Shown here: positions 33,582 to 42,214 of the stretch, one piece after another | Position numbering within the stretch: position 1 is the stretch's first letter | Layout: each line of letters opens with the position of its first letter | Origin: an uncultured Eggerthella sp. | Lineage (GTDB): Bacteria > Actinomycetota > Coriobacteriia > Coriobacteriales > Eggerthellaceae | Length of the DNA stretch: 49,209 bases | Reading direction: 5' to 3' | Assembly (NCBI GenBank): GCA_900542525.1 | Contig: UQNZ01000012.1 | Coordinates: forward strand, 1-49,209 | Notes under the pieces: model-generated | Database searches by the model: none | The model's input: the letters and a program-made list of their open reading frames with translations, nothing else | Told to the model about the DNA's origin: nothing | Position numbers and translations under genes: made by a program

Positions 33582-35978
33582 ATGGCACAGGATCCAAACG
33601 CAAAGAACAACAAATCGTCGAACAAGCAACCCAATAAGCAACCACGTCAGATCAACATCATCACGATCGTGGTGTTTGCGCTCGTGGCCATCTTCTTCTT
33701 CTCGATGCTCATGCGCATGCCCGCAGGCTCTTCGGATGGCATCACGCAAACCGATTCGCTGGTAACGTCTGAATTCACGCAGGCGGTTGACCAAGGACGC
33801 GTTGAATCGGTCGTCTATGATGCGGGCGCCGAGACCATCACAGGTGTTTATTACCCTGCGCAAACGGCAGGCGTAACGGCGGCGAATGCGTTCAACACCG
33901 GCATCGAGGCCCTCAACTCTCAGTTGGGTACGATCGTGAATGGCGGTGCGCGCCTTGAAACCATCGAACCGAGCATCCTGCAAGTTAAAACGCTTGGATC
34001 GAAGCATAACTTCACCTGCACCTGGGTTGGTCAGGACACGCTGGGCCAGCTCATGGCAGCGCATCCCGAGATCAAGTACAGCATCACCCTGCCTTCTCCG
34101 TGGGGTTCGATCCTGCTCTCGCTGCTTCCGATCCTGATCATCGCTGGTTTGCTGTTCTTCTTCTTCTCGCAGATGAACAAGGCGAACAACTCGCAGATGT
34201 CGTTTGGCAAGGCGAAGGCGAAGAAATCCGTCGAGGAGCATCCCGATGTGCACTTCTCCGATGTTGCCGGCGTAGATGAAGCGGTCGAGGAGATGCAAGA
34301 GATCAAGGACTTCCTCGATAATCCTGCGAAGTATCAGGCCATGGGTGCGAAGATTCCGCGCGGTTGCTTGCTCGTGGGCCCTCCGGGCACAGGCAAGACT
34401 TTGCTCGCACGCGCCGTTGCAGGCGAAGCGGGTGTGCCGTTCTTTAGCATCTCTGGCTCCGACTTCGTTGAGATGTTCGTAGGTGTGGGCGCCTCGCGTG
34501 TGCGCGACTTGTTCAAGCAGGCGAAAGAAGCTGCTCCAGCCATTATCTTCATTGACGAGATCGACGCGGTCGGTCGTCAGCGTGGTGCTGGTCTTGGCGG
34601 CGGCCACGATGAACGCGAGCAGACTTTGAACCAGTTGCTCGTTGAGATGGATGGTTTTGAGGCGAACGATTCGGTCGTGCTCATTGCAGCAACGAACCGC
34701 TCCGACGTACTCGATCCTGCATTGTTGCGTCCAGGTCGTTTCGATCGTCAGATCGTGGTCGATGTTCCCGATGTGAAGGGCCGCGAGAAGATCCTTAAGG
34801 TTCACGCGGAGAACAAGCCGCTTGCAAAAGACGTTAATCTGCCGCGTTTGGCAAAGATCACCCCGGGCTTCACGGGCGCTGATCTGGCGAACTTGCTCAA
34901 CGAAGCAGCCATTCTTTCTGCGCGTCGCAACAAGCACATCATCTCCGAACAAGAAGTTACTGAAAGCATGGAGCGCGTGATCGCTGGTCCTGAGCGCAAA
35001 GGCAGGGTGCTCGATGAGAATACGCGCAAGACAATCTCCTACCACGAATCCGGCCATGCGCTCGTGGGACACTTGCTTCCTCATGCTGATCCAGTTCATA
35101 AGATCTCGATCATCTCACGTGGTCGAGCTCTTGGTTACACCCTTTCCATTCCTTCCGAAGACAAGGTGTTGAATTCGCGTAACGAAATGCGCGATGAGCT
35201 GGCCGTGTTCTTGGGTGGTCGTGTCGCGGAAGAGATTTTCTGCGACGACATCACCACGGGCGCTTCGAACGACCTTGAGCGCGCAACGAAGATGGCGCGT
35301 TCGATGGTTACGAACTACGGCATGAGCTCCGATCTGGGTGTTCAGGTATTCGGGCAGCCCAACCATGAAGTGTTCCTGGGTCGCGATTACGGCAACACGC
35401 AGGACTACTCAGAGGAAACAGCACGCCGTATCGATGAAGAAGTGGCGCGCATCATGCGCGAAGCTCACGATCGCGCCTACGAGATTCTGTCCTCCCACAA
35501 AGAGCAGATGGATCTCATGTCTGCGGTCTTGCTCGAGCGTGAGACGGTCGATGGAGAAGCCTGTACTGCTCTTCTCGATAACAAATGGGCAGATTACCTG
35601 AAGCTTGAGGCGAGCGGCGCAGTGGAAAAAGCTGTCAATACGCTCGCGTCGAACGAGCCAGAACAAGAAGCTCCAGCTTCTGCTGCGCCACAGGATGCTC
35701 CTGTGCAGCCAGCTGCTCCTAGCGCTCCTGCATCCAATGAGGCACAGGCAAGCGCGCAGAATGTGGCAACTGCCCAACAAGCTCCAGCAGCACCGCAAGA
35801 GCCTGCCGCACCAACTGCTCCTTCTGTGCCGGCTGTCCCTGTTGCGCCTTCGGAGCCGAACGCTCAAGATGGCAACAAGGGCTTCCTCGATAGTCTTGAG
35901 CAGAAGATCAAAGATATGCAAGATAGTCAGGATGCAGAAGACAAGCACGACGATAGCGCAGGCAAGCCGCGCGAATAG
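33582..35978 (+). CDS. ftsH: ATP-dependent zinc metalloprotease FtsH
   Basis: The 798-residue membrane AAA+ protease degrades membrane and regulatory proteins. Two helices flank an extracytoplasmic domain (24-45 and about 176-197). The AAA module has Walker A GPPGTGKT (266-273), Walker B IIFIDEID (321-328), a pore loop with MFVGVGAS, and the SRH with arginines in LLRPGRFDR. The protease site is HESGH (488-492). It is about 150 residues longer than typical; from about 685 it is Ala/Pro/Gln-rich, ending in an acidic helix-like stretch (LDSLEQKIKDMQDSQDAEDK). The best ribosome binding site (AAGGA) is 14 bases from the ATG, an unusually long gap. It precedes folP-folK by 17 bases. Confidence 0.97.
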   Translation: MAQDPNAKNNKSSNKQPNKQPRQINIITIVVFALVAIFFFSMLMRMPAGSSDGITQTDSLVTSEFTQAVDQGRVESVVYDAGAETITGVYYPAQTAGVTAANAFNTGIEALNSQLGTIVNGGARLETIEPSILQVKTLGSKHNFTCTWVGQDTLGQLMAAHPEIKYSITLPSPWGSILLSLLPILIIAGLLFFFFSQMNKANNSQMSFGKAKAKKSVEEHPDVHFSDVAGVDEAVEEMQEIKDFLDNPAKYQAMGAKIPRGCLLVGPPGTGKTLLARAVAGEAGVPFFSISGSDFVEMFVGVGASRVRDLFKQAKEAAPAIIFIDEIDAVGRQRGAGLGGGHDEREQTLNQLLVEMDGFEANDSVVLIAATNRSDVLDPALLRPGRFDRQIVVDVPDVKGREKILKVHAENKPLAKDVNLPRLAKITPGFTGADLANLLNEAAILSARRNKHIISEQEVTESMERVIAGPERKGRVLDENTRKTISYHESGHALVGHLLPHADPVHKISIISRGRALGYTLSIPSEDKVLNSRNEMRDELAVFLGGRVAEEIFCDDITTGASNDLERATKMARSMVTNYGMSSDLGVQVFGQPNHEVFLGRDYGNTQDYSEETARRIDEEVARIMREAHDRAYEILSSHKEQMDLMSAVLLERETVDGEACTALLDNKWADYLKLEASGAVEKAVNTLASNEPEQEAPASAAPQDAPVQPAAPSAPASNEAQASAQNVATAQQAPAAPQEPAAPTAPSVPAVPVAPSEPNAQDGNKGFLDSLEQKIKDMQDSQDAEDKHDDSAGKPRE

Positions 35979-35995
35979 CCAAAGGATGTTCATTC

Positions 35996-37312
35996 ATGAT
36001 CTGGAAATGCAGCCAGTACAGTTTTGATGCAAAGATGCCCATTATCATGGGCATCTTGAATCTTACGCCCGATTCTTTCTCTGATGGTGGCTCGTATCCA
36101 ACGCCTGAAGATGCGATCGCACGCGGGCTTCAAATGGTCGAGGAAGGCGCGCTCATCATTGATGTCGGCGGAGAATCAACGCGTCCCGGTGCCACGCCTG
36201 TAAGCGAAGAAGAGGAGCGCGCCCGCGTGCTCGATGTAGTGAAGGCGCTGGCCGACAAAGGTATTTGCGTGAGCATCGATACTCGTCATGCTTCTGTCGC
36301 ACGCGCGGCACTCGAAGCAGGTGCTTCGATCATCAACGACGTGAGTGGCTTTCGCGATGAAGCTATGGTTGATTTGGCTGCTTCGTGCGATGTGGGGCTT
36401 GTTGTCATGCATATGGGCGGCGATGATCCTCGAACGATGCAGGATGAACCTGTCTATGAAGATGTGGTTGCTGAAGTGCGCGATTACTTGAAAACGCAGG
36501 CAGAGAATTTGATCGCTCACGGGGTTGCGCGCGATCGCATCTGTCTCGATCCTGGTCCCGGTTTCGGCAAGACGGCAAAGCAGACGATCGAGCTCATGAG
36601 GAACTTCCACGAATTCAACCGCCTGGGCTTTCCGACCATGGTTGCGGTTTCGCGCAAGAGTTACATTGGCGAAGCATATCACATCGAAGATCCGAAAGAG
36701 CGAGATAGCGCTTCAGCTGCCGAAGCGCTCATGGCGTGCGAGCTGGGTGCATCGGTCATCCGTACGCACAATGTAGCGCTCACTGCTCAAGCACTCGAAG
36801 AGAACCTGCGCCCCTATGCACTCATCGGCATGGGCTGCAATGTTGCGCTTGTAGCCGACGAAGGTGAAGAGCGCGAAGGCAAGATCGCAATGATCAACAA
36901 GGCCATCGGCGATATGTGCATGCTGCCCGATACGCAGATCATCGATATCGCAAGCTACTACGAAAGCGAGCCGGCCTATTTCGAGGATCAGGATCTTTTC
37001 GTGAACACGGTCGTGCTCATGCGTACGGGCTTGCCGCCTCAAGAGCTCCTTAATTACTTACAAGCAATCGAGAACAGTTTGGGGCGTGTACGCACGCAGA
37101 AGAACGGTCCACGTACGTGCGATCTTGATATCCTCGACTATCAAGGCTATGTCTCTGATCTTGAGGTGCTCACCTTGCCGCATCCGCTCTTGCTCGAGCG
37201 AGATTTCGTGGTGAAACCACTTTTGGAGCTTCTGCCTCATCATGAGCTTTCCAATGGTGTGCCAGTCACGCCTGACAATGTGAAGTACGGCAAAGCTTGG
37301 AAGTGTGAGTAA
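35996..37312 (+). CDS. folP: Fused dihydropteroate synthase / HPPK (FolP-FolK)
   Basis: The 438-residue protein joins two folate enzymes in reverse pathway order. Residues 1-272 are DHPS: GILNLTPDSFSDGG (19-32), DVGGESTRPG (56-65), DTRH, INDVSG, LDPGPGFGKT (184-193), SRKSYIG with Lys221, and RTHNV (256-260). Residues 276-438 are HPPK: an IGMGCNVAL start, IASYYESEPAYFEDQDLFVN, the catalytic GPRTCDLDILDY with Asp376 and Asp378, and LPHPLLLERDFVVKPLLEL. HPPK makes the pyrophosphate that DHPS condenses with p-aminobenzoate, so the fusion could pass the intermediate. The DHPS loop reads MHMGGDDPRTMQ in place of the common MHMKG. AAAGGATG precedes the ATG; the stop overlaps the birA start. Confidence 0.95.
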   Translation: MIWKCSQYSFDAKMPIIMGILNLTPDSFSDGGSYPTPEDAIARGLQMVEEGALIIDVGGESTRPGATPVSEEEERARVLDVVKALADKGICVSIDTRHASVARAALEAGASIINDVSGFRDEAMVDLAASCDVGLVVMHMGGDDPRTMQDEPVYEDVVAEVRDYLKTQAENLIAHGVARDRICLDPGPGFGKTAKQTIELMRNFHEFNRLGFPTMVAVSRKSYIGEAYHIEDPKERDSASAAEALMACELGASVIRTHNVALTAQALEENLRPYALIGMGCNVALVADEGEEREGKIAMINKAIGDMCMLPDTQIIDIASYYESEPAYFEDQDLFVNTVVLMRTGLPPQELLNYLQAIENSLGRVRTQKNGPRTCDLDILDYQGYVSDLEVLTLPHPLLLERDFVVKPLLELLPHHELSNGVPVTPDNVKYGKAWKCE

Positions 37313-38301
37313 TGAACGACGTATCACGTCCGCAGGATGCAGAGCACCTGCAAGATACAGCCTGCCCACAAGACGCAATCCCTCTGAAGGACGCAGCATT
37401 TCTGCAAGCTGTGGCGCATCTGCAAGAAGCAGCTTGTCCGCAGGAAGGGGATGATCAGCAAGCTCCCGCCGAAGTGAAAACGTACGGTGGTGGATTTTGG
37501 CGCGTCACGTTCTTCGATGAAGTTGATTCGACCAATAACTGCGTCAAGGAGGCTATTTCTAAAGGAGCTCCTGAAGGAATCTGCTTTGTGGCCAACAGAC
37601 AAACTGCAGCGTATGGAAGACAAGGAAGATCATGGAAAAGTCCTGAAGGTGGACTGTATTTCTCGTTCATTCTCGATCCTTTGAACGAGCACCTTCAGCC
37701 GAAGGTGGACCAGAATGCTCTTCCAGCACTGAGCCTTCTTCTTTCGCTGGCGGTGCAGGAAACACTTGCTTCCTTCGCACAGACCGACAAGATCAAGATC
37801 AAATGGCCCAATGATATCCTTGTTGTTTCACAAGCGGGAAGTACGAAGTTGGTCGGCATTTCGCTCGAGTTGATCAATGGTAAGCTCTGCTGCGGTATCG
37901 GCATCAATATCGCCGCATCTAGCGGTTCTTTTACTGAGGCTCCTAAAGCAGCAGACGCGACCGAAGGGCCAGGCGTTCCAGCAGCATATCTCGAAAACTT
38001 CGACGTTCTATCGGGTGTTTCGTTCGATCAAATAAGCGGTCAGCTTCTTCCTGCGCTGCTCGGGTGCATCCAAGGGTTTTACGAACTATGGTGCGAAGAA
38101 GGGATCGAGCCATTCATGGATGGCTACAACAGCCTTCTCTACAACAAAGGTGAGCAGGTCGAACTTGAAACCCTCGATGGAAATCTACTCTACGCTGGTG
38201 AAGTCATTGGCGTATCACCTTCTGGTGAGCTCCTTCTCCGCACCGAAGAAGGCAGCATCATAGCGGCCAACTCCGGCGAAGTCCACACCCGCCATAGGTG
38301 A
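37312..38301 (+). CDS. birA: Biotin-protein ligase with N-terminal hexapeptide repeats
   Basis: The 329-residue enzyme attaches biotin to carboxylase carrier domains. The catalytic domain starts near residue 58 and shows DEVDSTNN (69-76), GRQGRSWKSPEGG (102-114), KWPND (164-168) and KLVGISLEL with Lys179. The C-terminal SH3-like domain (LETLDGNLLYAGEVIGVSPSGELLL) is present. The winged-helix repressor domain of class II BirA is absent; its place is taken by seven six-residue repeats (residues 7-48, such as PQDAEH, LQDTAC, LKDAAF, LQEAAC). A repressor function is therefore unlikely. The ATG overlaps the folP-folK stop. The bioY transporter is 1.1 kb downstream. Confidence 0.95.
   Translation: MNDVSRPQDAEHLQDTACPQDAIPLKDAAFLQAVAHLQEAACPQEGDDQQAPAEVKTYGGGFWRVTFFDEVDSTNNCVKEAISKGAPEGICFVANRQTAAYGRQGRSWKSPEGGLYFSFILDPLNEHLQPKVDQNALPALSLLLSLAVQETLASFAQTDKIKIKWPNDILVVSQAGSTKLVGISLELINGKLCCGIGINIAASSGSFTEAPKAADATEGPGVPAAYLENFDVLSGVSFDQISGQLLPALLGCIQGFYELWCEEGIEPFMDGYNSLLYNKGEQVELETLDGNLLYAGEVIGVSPSGELLLRTEEGSIIAANSGEVHTRHR
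37330..37455 (+). repeat. Seven 18-bp degenerate tandem repeats inside birA
   Basis: Seven consecutive 18-base units encode six residues each of the form L/P-Q/K-D/E/A-A/T-A-x. Units start with CTGCAAG or CCGCAGG and have drifted at third positions and some others, showing that the array is not recent. It is fully in frame. Confidence 0.85.
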
Positions 38302-38603
38302 CATAGGTGACAGGTCGTTCGACATCAATATCGTTGCCCCTTAGGGCAACAACAACCCTGAAAGACTAGTCTCTTCTCTGCATCAGCGAAAAGGGTGAGG
38401 CAGCGAGGTGACTCTTCGCCGACTAAATTCGTTAGTAATAAAACCCGAGCGAAGCAGCGACGCACGAAAGAACCTGCAAGATGCAGGTTCTTGAGCAGGG
38501 AGGCGGGGAACCTCGTGTCTCGCTCGATTCGCTGGTGCAGATAAAGATGACGTACGACTCACCTTTTGGGTGATGCTGCCTCAAGGGGCGCAGAGTGAGC
38601 CCC
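38302..38603. other. 302-base structured intergenic region between birA and mntP
   Basis: No gene is seen. It holds several hairpins: GTTGCCC/GGGCAAC (38333-38339 and 38344-38350), AAGAACCTGCA/TGCAGGTTCTT (38468-38478 and 38482-38492, three-base loop), TCACC/GGTGA around 38559-38573, and AAGGGGC/GCCCCTT (38583-38589 and 38599-38605). The first may end birA and the last mntP, though none has a T-run. The word CCTCGTGTCTCGC at 38511-38523 also occurs inverted at 30411-30423. Confidence 0.5.
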
Positions 38604-39158
38604 TTATATGAACAGGGCTTTGATGCCGATCGCGATCAAAACGATACCGCCGATGATCGTGGCCTTGTTCCCCAATTTCATGCCGAAGTGGCGTCCGATG
38701 ATCAGCGCAACTATGCAGCATAGTGCGGTGGTCAAGCCGATTAAGGTAGCGGCTGATGCGATGTTGAGTGAAAGCGCTGCAAAGCTTACGCCCACAGCAA
38801 GCGCATCGATGCTCGTGGCAATAGCTTGGAAGAACAAGACAGGAATCGTGAGTTTTGCCTGTTTATCGAAGACCTCCTCGGGCTCTTCGTGGAATGCATC
38901 CCAAAGCATCTTGCCGCCGATGAACCCGAGAATAACGAACGTGATGATGCCTGCATAGGCTTCGATGAAGGGTCCTACCAGTGAGCCCGCATAGAATCCG
39001 ATCACGGGCATGAGCCCTTGGAAGACACCGAAGAAGATGGGCATCAAAAGGCGATGAGCTTTATCGGTTCCGCGATAGACGAAGGCGTTGGACACCGTTA
39101 CTGCGAAAGCATCCATGGAAAGTGCAAGCCCCAAAATGAGAAGTTCGGTCGTACTCAT
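38604..39158 (-). CDS. mntP: Manganese efflux pump MntP
   Basis: The 184-residue protein has six predicted helices and the two internal-repeat signatures of MntP: LALSMDAFAVTVSNAF with Asp16 and FFQAIATSIDALAVGVSF with its aspartate. GKMLWDAFHEEPEE follows helix 3. It exports Mn(II) across the membrane. The start at 39158 matches the family N-terminus, but no strong ribosome binding site is visible; a start 28 codons upstream adds a non-family segment. No yybP-ykoY manganese riboswitch was recognised upstream. A hairpin overlaps its stop codon. Confidence 0.93.
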   Translation of the reverse strand: MSTTELLILGLALSMDAFAVTVSNAFVYRGTDKAHRLLMPIFFGVFQGLMPVIGFYAGSLVGPFIEAYAGIITFVILGFIGGKMLWDAFHEEPEEVFDKQAKLTIPVLFFQAIATSIDALAVGVSFAALSLNIASAATLIGLTTALCCIVALIIGRHFGMKLGNKATIIGGIVLIAIGIKALFI

Positions 39159-39298
39159 GATGGTTCTACTATAGCGGAGAGAGGGTGCGGTGCTCCAGCA
39201 AAGGGATAGATGTTCTGCTCTAAGGCGTTCAGAGGTAAACAACGTCTGCTATATATGCCGCACGTATAATTCAAACAGGTGTACTATAGTTAAAACGA

Positions 39299-39304
39299 TA
39301 TAAT
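39299..39304 (+). promoter_or_regulatory. -10 element upstream of bioY
   Basis: A perfect TATAAT 59 bases before bioY; a second TATAAT occurs at 39265-39270. Neither has a consensus -35. No BirA-type operator (TTGTAAACC inverted repeat) is visible, consistent with a ligase lacking its DNA-binding domain. Confidence 0.4.
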
Positions 39305-39362
39305 TTAATATGTTATCAATAGCTAGAAGATATCGGATTTTCAAAGAAGAAAGAGGATTGAG

Positions 39363-39974
39363 ATGCCAGAAAAGGCTTTGGCAAAGTCGCAGTCACGAAG
39401 TCGATCAATCGTATATTGCGCTGCTGCTATTGCTTGCATGACGGTCACCGCATGGGTGACGGTTCCGATCGGCCCCGTTCCACTTTCGCTTGCGCCGCTT
39501 GCAGTGTTCTTTACGCTTTTCGCGCTCAAGCCCCTTGATGCTTTCGTTGCTATTTCTGGTTATGTTTTGCTCGGTGCGTTAGGCTTGCCGGTCTTCACAG
39601 GATTCCGCGGTGGGCTTGGCGCAGTCTTTGGACCGACTGGCGGTTTCATCATAGGCGATGTGATCGGTGCTTTCATTGCGCTTGCTGTCAGTATCGCCCT
39701 TTCGAAACGGTCTTTGTTCACATCGGATAGATCGATCTCGCTATTTGGCGGCAAGGTCAGCTGGGGCTTCTTCTGCCGCAATGTAGTAGTGGGGATCGTG
39801 TTTATGATCGTGCTCTACCTGTTCGGATGGATGTGGCTTATGGTCTCAGGTAATCTGAGTGCTAGTGCTGCGTTTTTTGCCGCAGTAGCGCCGTTCGTTG
39901 TTCCAGATCTTTTGAAGATGGTACTCGCCATTTTCCTTGCGCAGGTGGTAGGAGCTGCGCAGCATAGGTTTTAG
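39363..39974 (+). CDS. bioY: Biotin transporter substrate-binding protein BioY
   Basis: The 203-residue membrane protein has six helices and the BioY pattern: VTVPIGPVPLSLAPLAVFF, DAFVAISGYVLLGALGLPVFTGFRGGLGAVFGPTGGFIIG and a C-terminal PFVVPDLLKMVLAIFLAQVV. It is the S component of an ECF biotin uptake system; the energising EcfA and EcfT units are not in the window. AAGAGGATTGAG precedes the ATG. Closeness to birA suggests an organism that takes up biotin. Confidence 0.93.
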   Translation: MPEKALAKSQSRSRSIVYCAAAIACMTVTAWVTVPIGPVPLSLAPLAVFFTLFALKPLDAFVAISGYVLLGALGLPVFTGFRGGLGAVFGPTGGFIIGDVIGAFIALAVSIALSKRSLFTSDRSISLFGGKVSWGFFCRNVVVGIVFMIVLYLFGWMWLMVSGNLSASAAFFAAVAPFVVPDLLKMVLAIFLAQVVGAAQHRF

Positions 39975-40072
39975 GTGCGTCGTTTGTAGAGCAATGTTGG
40001 GGGCGTTGTAAAACGTAATTGTTCTATATCGTGCATGCTCACACTGAATGGTCGAAGGTAAAAGGATGTTGC

Positions 40073-41026
40073 ATGAATCTCTCTCAGCTTTATTACTTCA
40101 GAAAGCTCGCTGAGCTTGAACACTACGGAAAAGCTTCCGAAGAGCTTTTCATCACACAGCCTTCCCTTTCGAATTCAATCGGCAATTTGGAGAAAGAGCT
40201 TGGGGTGCCGCTGTTCGAGCGTGTTGGTCGTAATGTGCGTCTTACCTCCTATGGTGCGGAATTCAACGAGCACGTGTGCGTTGCGCTCAGTGAGATCGAC
40301 AAAGCGATCGATCTTATGAAGCTCTACTCGAGCGGGCTTTCGGGGCAGATTCGTATCGGCGCGGTCATCTCGATTCAGCGAAACTTCCTTCCGCTTCTGC
40401 TGAACTCCTTCCGCAAGGAATTCGGCGATAATATCGATTTCGACATCCATCAGGAAACTACCTACGATTGCCTGAAAGGCTTGCTCGATGGCAAGCTTGA
40501 TGTTGCGTTCTGTGGCATGGTGCTCGATGAGCGCGATATTGTTTACGAGCCGATCATCACGCAGAATTTGATCGTAGGAGTTTCAGAGACCCATGAACTT
40601 GCTTCGCGCAAGAGCGTTTCTCTTGAAGAGCTCAAAGACTATAACTTGGTCTCTTATCGCAAGGAATCATTCGCTTCAACTTTGTTCGAAGGGCTATTCC
40701 GACGTGTTGGTCTTTCGCCCAAGCAATCCTTCAACGATGAGATCAGCGCTGCAGCTTTTGTAGTTTCTGAATCCGACACGGTAGCTATCATGCTCGAGAC
40801 GCTCGATGATATCAAGACGCGTGGATTCGTGGGCGTTTCCATCTCTGATATCCAAACGCCATTCCATACGATCTATATGGCGTATAAAGAAAAAGCCTTC
40901 CGCAGTTGTGTGACTGACCAGCTCATCGAGTTCGCACGCAATTTTGCGAAGTTCCCTTCAGGCAAGATCGGCGACCTGCGCGATTATTATCGTCGCGAGC
41001 AGATAGAATGCGCTACGCTCGAATAG
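40073..41026 (+). CDS. LysR-family transcriptional regulator
   Basis: The 317-residue protein has the LysR helix-turn-helix at residues 1-60: MNLSQLYYFRKLAELEHYGKASEELFITQPSLSNSIGNLEKELG. A linker helix follows and then a periplasmic-binding-like effector domain (IRIGAVISIQRNFLPLLL onward). AAAGGATG lies five bases before the ATG at 40073; an in-frame start 18 codons upstream is rejected. It is transcribed in the same direction as the SDR/alcohol dehydrogenase/CoA-transferase cluster, 385 bases upstream of it, and is the obvious candidate regulator. The inducer is unknown. Confidence 0.92.
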   Translation: MNLSQLYYFRKLAELEHYGKASEELFITQPSLSNSIGNLEKELGVPLFERVGRNVRLTSYGAEFNEHVCVALSEIDKAIDLMKLYSSGLSGQIRIGAVISIQRNFLPLLLNSFRKEFGDNIDFDIHQETTYDCLKGLLDGKLDVAFCGMVLDERDIVYEPIITQNLIVGVSETHELASRKSVSLEELKDYNLVSYRKESFASTLFEGLFRRVGLSPKQSFNDEISAAAFVVSESDTVAIMLETLDDIKTRGFVGVSISDIQTPFHTIYMAYKEKAFRSCVTDQLIEFARNFAKFPSGKIGDLRDYYRREQIECATLE

Positions 41027-41411
41027 TAGCTTCTATTCACTAATAAACCATCTTCCAAACCTATAGGTGTTAATCTATGGGTTGATCATTTTACTGGTCA
41101 AAATTCATTATATGGGTAGCAAAATTTGTCTATCGATATTGCTGTGTCTATGTATATTGCTTAAATCGATATGCTCAAATCTATATTATTCTTGGATTCT
41201 ATCAATTCGACTGATGCGCCTATTGGACGCGTTCATTAATGACGTTGATAATTGATTCAGACTTGATAACTAAGTCGGAGGGATTAATTCAGGGGCCTTA
41301 TTCTTCTCGCGTAGCAACTGCAATCGTGGTCAATCGAACGGCCAATCTAGTAATGAGCGGTGCTCCATGAGCGGGGTAGGAAACCTGGAATAAAAGAAAA
41401 GGAAGGTAAAC
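41027..41411 (+). promoter_or_regulatory. 385-base AT-rich control region before the CoA-transferase cluster
   Basis: This gap is markedly more AT-rich than its surroundings. It holds two direct copies of ATCGATAT (41132-41139 and 41165-41172) 33 bases apart, an ATAG-N8-CTAT dyad (41063-41078), several TTGATA/TTGATT hexamers (41245, 41252, 41263) and GGAGGG at 41277-41282 with no start codon after it. A GTG-initiated 62-codon hydrophobic frame (41067-41255) has no ribosome binding site and is not called. LysR sites are plausible here, but the promoter cannot be fixed. Confidence 0.55.
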
Positions 41412-42203
41412 ATGGCAAATTGGTTCGCAACAGCTCCAGAGGAGCAACTTAAGGGCAAGACCGCAATCATCATGGGTGGTGGCTCTGGTATCGGTAAAGC
41501 AACTGCAGAACAGTTCGCAGCTGCTGGCGCAAACATCATGGTTTGCGGCGTTCCTGAGCAGATCTGTCTCGATACTGCTGAAGAGCTTCGCGCAGCAGGC
41601 GGTAAGGCCGTTGGCATGGTATGCGATGGTACCGATGCCAATCAAGTACAGGCAATGATCGATAAGACCGTTGCAGAGTTCGGTGATATCGACATTCTTA
41701 TTTCCACCGCAGGCATCTCCTTGCCTCGTATGAACGCAATGGACGCAACTGAGGCTGACTGGGACAAGATCTTCGCTGTCAATGCTAAGGCGAACTTCTT
41801 CCTCGCAACCGCTGTTGCTCGCTTCATGAAGGACAAAGGTCACGGCGGCAAGATGGTACTCATCTCTTCCCAGCGTGGCATCTCTGCTATGGAGAACATT
41901 GCTCTCTACAGCATCACCAAAGCAGCTGTTATGGGTATGGTTCGCTCACTTGCAGTTGACTTCGCACCGTATGGCATCACCGTCAACGGCATTGCTCCGG
42001 GCTACGTTATGACCCCGATGGTCGAAAAGGTCTTCGCAGACAATCCTGCACAGAAAGACTATGTTTATGGTCGCACCCCAAGCAAGGTCAAGATGGGCTC
42101 GCTCGAGGAAATGGCAAACGCTATCTACTTCCTCTGCTCACCGGTTACCGAGTACACCACCGGTCAGACGCTCATTCTCGATGGTGGCTGGTCTATCCAG
42201 TAA
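41412..42203 (+). CDS. Short-chain dehydrogenase/reductase
   Basis: The 263-residue classical SDR has the nucleotide-binding MGGGSGIGKA (21-30), Asn124, Ser153 in LISSQRG and Tyr166/Lys170 in YSITK, a complete catalytic tetrad. NGIAPGYVMTPM follows. It oxidises a hydroxyl or reduces a keto group on an unidentified substrate. Residue 46-49 (CGVP) after strand 2 lacks a clear acidic or basic selector, so NAD versus NADP cannot be called. AAGGAAGG precedes the ATG. It is first in the LysR-linked cluster and is followed by its own terminator. Confidence 0.9.
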   Translation: MANWFATAPEEQLKGKTAIIMGGGSGIGKATAEQFAAAGANIMVCGVPEQICLDTAEELRAAGGKAVGMVCDGTDANQVQAMIDKTVAEFGDIDILISTAGISLPRMNAMDATEADWDKIFAVNAKANFFLATAVARFMKDKGHGGKMVLISSQRGISAMENIALYSITKAAVMGMVRSLAVDFAPYGITVNGIAPGYVMTPMVEKVFADNPAQKDYVYGRTPSKVKMGSLEEMANAIYFLCSPVTEYTTGQTLILDGGWSIQ

Positions 42204-42214
42204 ATGTTTTGTTC

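Noticed and set aside
33489..35099. 536-codon minus-strand frame across ftsH
   Set aside because: It is a long antisense shadow of the strongly conserved FtsH coding sequence, with no domain of its own.
39159..39362. Manganese (yybP-ykoY) riboswitch upstream of mntP
   Set aside because: The conserved internal-loop sequences of that riboswitch were not found on the minus strand.
41067..41255. 62-codon hydrophobic GTG frame between the LysR and SDR genes
   Set aside because: No ribosome binding site, and its hydrophobic composition is explained by AT-rich DNA.
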